Positions 6,083 to 8,911 of a stretch of 8,911 nucleotides of DNA are shown here, one piece after another. The translations under genes and the position numbers were made by a program. This stretch comes from JAICLL01 sp035252155 (GTDB lineage: Bacteria > Planctomycetota > Planctomycetia > Pirellulales > JAICIG01), in assembly GCA_035252155.1 (NCBI GenBank), contig DATFDL010000164.1, positions 1-8,911 of the forward strand, in the 5' to 3' direction. The notes beneath the pieces were generated by a model that saw nothing but the letters and a program-made list of their open reading frames with translations, did not search any database and was not told where the DNA came from. How positions within the stretch are numbered: the stretch's first letter is position 1; every line of letters begins with the position of its first letter.

Positions 6083-6109
6083 CCTGCGGCGGAGCTTGTC
6101 GCTCGCAGG
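6083..6109 (+). repeat. Hairpin after the first TPR gene
   Basis: CCTGC (6083-6087) pairs with GCAGG (6105-6109). Inside it GAGC (6092-6095) pairs with GCTC (6101-6104) around a five-base loop, with a four-base bulge on the left. It starts 4 bases after the stop of the TPR gene. No T tract follows, so it may partly end or stabilise the transcript, or simply be another intergenic repeat. The block shared with the leader of the first TPR gene (6114-6129) follows directly. Confidence 0.5.
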
Positions 6110-6159
6110 CCCCGCCAAGCTACCTTTGAAAGTCCTTGTTTAACCCCGACGATTGTTTT

Positions 6160-6163
6160 GGAG
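6160..6163 (+). promoter_or_regulatory. Ribosome binding site of the second TPR gene
   Basis: GGAG followed by seven bases to the ATG at 6171. It supports this start over the in-frame TTG at 6153 and the later ATG at 6201. Confidence 0.6.
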
Positions 6164-6170
6164 AGCCGAC

Positions 6171-8744
6171 ATGCCATCCACCGTCGACGGATTCGGCACA
6201 ATGTATTTCCGCAAACGCAATCGACGAGTCGTCGACGGCGTTTGTGAGACTTGCCATCTGCCGGTCAAGCTGGAGAACTACGAAACCTGGCTCTGCTTCT
6301 GCGTGCTGCACATCCCGCTGATTCCGCTGGCGAAGAAGCAGGTGTTGAACCATTGCCCGAAGTGCCAGTGTCACTTCGTGGTCAAGCTGGCCGATTGGCA
6401 ACGAGCGCGTGAAGAAGCCATCGAGCAAAGTTCGGCCGAGTTGGCCCAGCGTCCGGATGATCCCGACGCGGCGATCAAAATGCACGGCACGCTCGAGGCC
6501 TACCAGCAGGGCGAAGAGGCCGCCCGGTTTGCCGAGGGCATGCTGACACTATTCGGCCACGTGGCTCGCGTGCAGTTTTATCTGGGCGGTTGGTATGAAC
6601 ACGTCGGCCGGAAAGAAGAGGCTGATCAATGTTTTGCCCGTGCGTTGGCACTTGAACCGAATCATCTGCCGCACAAGCGAGCGGTGGCGCTGGGAGAAAT
6701 CGAACGGGGCAATCCGGCAACTGCGCGGACTTTGCTCAAGGATTTTGAGCCGCCCAGCGAGGCCTTCGACCCCGAAGTCTTTCTGTCGCTCGCCAAAGCC
6801 TATCAACGTCGCGGGCGGCACGACCAGGCGCTTGAGCTGTTCCAAATGCTGCTGGCGGCCCGCCCGGAGCTGTCCAAAAAGAAATCGTTTTGCCAGGCGG
6901 TGCGAATTTCGGAGCGGTCGCTGCACTCGCTCGTTTCGCTGGTGCCGCGCGTGCGCTTCTATCACTCGCCGCTGTTCCAGACCGCCGCGGCGGCGGCGCT
7001 GATCGTGGCCGCGCTGGTCGGCGGTTACTACCACGTCCATAGCCACCGCGTCGTGCATTTTGTGAACGGCCTGGCGGTGCCGATCGTGGTCGAGGTCGAC
7101 GGCGACCGGGCGGTTACCGTCGGCCCGCGGTCTCATGCCGAGCTGTCGCTGGCCGAAGGGCCGCACCGGGCGGCCGTTCGCGAGCCGCGACTAGACTTCG
7201 ACCCGGTCGAGTTCCAGCTTGCCAGCCACTGGTCGGTGGGGCCGTTCAGCGCGCCGGCGTATGTCGTCGACGCCACCCGCTCGGCGATCATGGTTTGGGA
7301 AGAGGCGGTTTACGCGGTGCGCCTCGAAGACGTGCCGCCCGTCGAATCGCAAACGCGTTGGGGCGAGGCCTTTGTCGCCTACCCTCATGCCGACTATGGT
7401 TTTCAAGAATTCCCCGAGGGATTTACCTCGAATGCTTCGTCCGTTCGCAAGACGCGGCTCGATCTGTTGTCGGTGCCCACGCCGAGCATCGTGGCGGCGC
7501 TCATCGGGCAGCCCGACCTGGCCGGCGACGCGCTGGGCTTCGTCGAAAGCCATCGCAAGGCGTCGCCCCACGACTTCGCGCTGCTTTCGGGATATGCGAC
7601 GCTCGCCTTTCGACAGAACCAGGCCGCGCGCTGCCGCGACTTCTTCGCCTCGCGTTTGGAGGAGCGCCCGGTGCTGATCGACTGGCATCGCACCTATCAG
7701 ACGGTCCGAAAAAATCTGCGTGAAGATGCGGAAATGATCGGGCAATACGATGCCTGGCTGGCGGCCGAGCCGAAAAACTCCGCTCTGCTCTATTTGCGGG
7801 GGCGGTGCGAGCCCGATCGCTCGGCGGCGATGGCCTTGTTCGAGCGGGCGATCGCGGCCGATCCTGAGAATGCCTATCCGCAGTTTGCCGAAGCGGGCAT
7901 TTTCCTGGCGCGGGGCGATTTCGCGGCGGCCAAAGCCGCGGCCGGCATCGCTTGTCGATTGCGCCCCGAGAATGAACAGATGAAAACCGAACTCATTCGA
8001 GCACGGATGGCTTTGCGCGAATATGACGCTTTGGAAAGCGAAATTCGGCCGGCGCTGCTCGACGATCCTGTGTCGGTGGCGGACCAGGAACGGCTGCTGG
8101 CCGTACTGGCCGCGGCGGGCAAAGCCGATCAGGCCCGCCAGGCGATCAAGGTATTCTCCGAGCAAATGATGAAGTCCGACCCGGAAAACGAGCCGGCCTG
8201 GACGCGCTACTTCACCAACTTGCTGCTCTATTTCGAGGGCGATTTTCAAGGTCTGCTCGCGGCCACCGCCGCAACCGGCGACAACGATGAATTGCCGTTG
8301 CCGCGCTATTGGGCGCAGTTCGAGTTGCGACAGGCGGTCAAGCCACCCGCCGGCTATAGCCCGATTTCGGCCGATCACGACGGCTATTCGCTGCTGTGTC
8401 AGGCGCTGGCCTGGGCCGAACAGGGCAACGCCGCGGCGGCCGCTGAAGCGAAAGCCCAGGCCATCGACCAGTTCCGCGCCGGTCGGAGCGAGGAGCAGCA
8501 AATCGCCGAAATCCTGGCCAAGGCTGGCGATTGGAGCGAGGCGGACGTGCAAAATCTGCCGACAGACCTTATCCACAAATGTATTCTGCTCGTGGCAATG
8601 GCCGAGAAGCCGTCGCGCCGCGCGCTGCCGCTGCTCGATCTGGCCGAGAAGCTCAATTTCGAGCGGCAGTTTCCCTATCACTTTTTGAAGCGGACGATCG
8701 AGCGCCTGCGAAAACGCTCGACGGCCAAGCTGGCAAACCATTGA
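6171..8744 (+). CDS. Zinc-ribbon, TPR and transmembrane protein, longer paralogue
   Basis: An 857-residue protein of unknown function that spans the membrane once. Residues 25-67 look like a zinc ribbon of the zinc-ribbon-15 kind: CETC (25-28), a central hydrophobic strand (WLCFCVLHIPLIPL), then CPKC (62-65) and a further Cys67. Residues about 75-235 are TPR-like (FYLGGWYEHVGRKEEADQCF, YQRRGRHDQALELF). The membrane helix is about 270-289, followed by SHRVVHFVNGLAVPI, which begins a conserved domain of about 145 residues (291-435) shared with the upstream gene. Residues about 450-857 are TPR-like repeats. By the usual charge rule the N-terminal part is cytoplasmic and the larger C-terminal part outside, so the protein could couple the two sides through protein contacts; that is inference. 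The small hydrophobic patch at 40-53 belongs to the ribbon and is not counted as a helix. The gap to the upstream paralogue is 92 bases. Confidence 0.88.
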   Translation: MPSTVDGFGTMYFRKRNRRVVDGVCETCHLPVKLENYETWLCFCVLHIPLIPLAKKQVLNHCPKCQCHFVVKLADWQRAREEAIEQSSAELAQRPDDPDAAIKMHGTLEAYQQGEEAARFAEGMLTLFGHVARVQFYLGGWYEHVGRKEEADQCFARALALEPNHLPHKRAVALGEIERGNPATARTLLKDFEPPSEAFDPEVFLSLAKAYQRRGRHDQALELFQMLLAARPELSKKKSFCQAVRISERSLHSLVSLVPRVRFYHSPLFQTAAAAALIVAALVGGYYHVHSHRVVHFVNGLAVPIVVEVDGDRAVTVGPRSHAELSLAEGPHRAAVREPRLDFDPVEFQLASHWSVGPFSAPAYVVDATRSAIMVWEEAVYAVRLEDVPPVESQTRWGEAFVAYPHADYGFQEFPEGFTSNASSVRKTRLDLLSVPTPSIVAALIGQPDLAGDALGFVESHRKASPHDFALLSGYATLAFRQNQAARCRDFFASRLEERPVLIDWHRTYQTVRKNLREDAEMIGQYDAWLAAEPKNSALLYLRGRCEPDRSAAMALFERAIAADPENAYPQFAEAGIFLARGDFAAAKAAAGIACRLRPENEQMKTELIRARMALREYDALESEIRPALLDDPVSVADQERLLAVLAAAGKADQARQAIKVFSEQMMKSDPENEPAWTRYFTNLLLYFEGDFQGLLAATAATGDNDELPLPRYWAQFELRQAVKPPAGYSPISADHDGYSLLCQALAWAEQGNAAAAAEAKAQAIDQFRAGRSEEQQIAEILAKAGDWSEADVQNLPTDLIHKCILLVAMAEKPSRRALPLLDLAEKLNFERQFPYHFLKRTIERLRKRSTAKLANH
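6330..7001 (+). other. 672-nt segment absent from the upstream paralogue
   Basis: Aligning the two TPR proteins, similarity stops after IPL (Leu53, codon 6327-6329) and resumes after Leu277 (codon 6999-7001). The upstream gene joins these points directly as IPL followed by MTAAVLGG. Both ends carry the word CGCTG (6325-6329 and 6997-7001), exactly 672 bases or 224 codons apart. The segment encodes the second half of the zinc ribbon, the cytoplasmic TPR-like domain and the start of the membrane helix. It may have been lost upstream or gained here; the ribbon remnant upstream favours loss. Confidence 0.7.
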
Positions 8745-8757
8745 ACGCTCACCGATC

Positions 8758-8911
8758 ATGATAGAAACCTCGAACGCAACCTACGATTTCAATCCTTACG
8801 CCGCCACGCTCGATCCAGTCGCGCGGATCGAGCCGCGATGGCCTGGCGTCGTCGATCTGTTTTACGCCGCATTGCTCTTCGCCGTGCTCTTCGCCGGCGC
8901 GTGCTGCCTGC
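8758..8911 (+). CDS. NPY-motif membrane protein, N-terminal part (partial)
   Basis: An ATG 13 bases after the preceding stop opens 51 codons that run off the window. The product begins MIETSNATYDFNPYAATLDP and continues through a short polar stretch (VARIEPRWPGVVD) into a hydrophobic segment (LFYAALLFAVLFAGACCL) that is surely a membrane helix. An early NPY motif ahead of a membrane segment is a frequent feature of small planctomycete membrane proteins, which supports the phylum call but not a function. The close spacing suggests translation from the same transcript as the TPR genes, although no clear ribosome binding site is visible. Confidence 0.65.
   Translation, partial: MIETSNATYDFNPYAATLDPVARIEPRWPGVVDLFYAALLFAVLFAGACCL

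Noticed and set aside
6288..6329. Hydrophobic stretch in the second TPR protein as a first transmembrane helix
   Set aside because: It is only about 14 residues long, contains two prolines, and lies between two cysteine pairs in the pattern of a zinc ribbon core strand.
7191..8759. A 522-codon open frame on the minus strand across the second TPR gene, and a similar one at 5338-6201 across the first
   Set aside because: The two antisense products resemble each other only because the sense genes are paralogues read in the same relative frame. They are rich in R, G and Q, have no recognisable motifs, and the sense frames have clear domains.

Overview
The window looks like chromosomal DNA from a GC-rich planctomycete, probably a Pirellulales-type lineage. 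This is an inference from four things: a secreted ThuA-like protein, large membrane-anchored TPR proteins in tandem, a membrane protein starting with the FNPYAAT-type motif common in that phylum, and short GTAGGGAACG-type inverted repeats between genes. No mobile element, CRISPR array, tRNA or rRNA is visible, and no gene-free stretch exceeds about 175 bases.

Left part (1-4033): the last 22 codons of a plus-strand gene end at base 70 and face a block of four minus-strand genes. Read in their own direction these are a ComF-family phosphoribosyltransferase (4033-3230), a two-helix DUF502 membrane protein (3109-2174), hemC for hydroxymethylbilane synthase (2017-1088) and a secreted ThuA-like protein (991-227). 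They are not a tight operon. Each gap is about 100-155 bases and holds an inverted-repeat element, and there is a TATAAT box ahead of the DUF502 gene. The functions (DNA uptake or salvage-type phosphoribosyl transfer, envelope, tetrapyrrole synthesis, secreted ThuA fold) are unrelated, so this looks like ordinary core-genome arrangement.

Right part (4034-8911): from a divergent intergenic region, two large plus-strand genes follow in tandem (4207-6078 and 6171-8744). They are clear paralogues. Each has one membrane helix, a conserved domain just outside it, and a long TPR-like C-terminal region. The downstream copy also carries a cytoplasmic zinc ribbon and TPR-like domain. The upstream copy aligns as if exactly 672 nt (224 codons) had been removed between two CGCTG words. 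Its product starts in the middle of the former zinc ribbon and has lost both cysteine pairs. A third gene begins 13 bases downstream (8758) and encodes an NPY-motif membrane protein cut by the window edge; the three may be co-transcribed.

The observations most worth following up are this paralogue pair and the intergenic repeat family. In the repeats each arm can itself fold into a hairpin, one base pair has changed on both sides between copies, and one copy supplies the end of hemC. I found no complete new defence or biosynthetic system.
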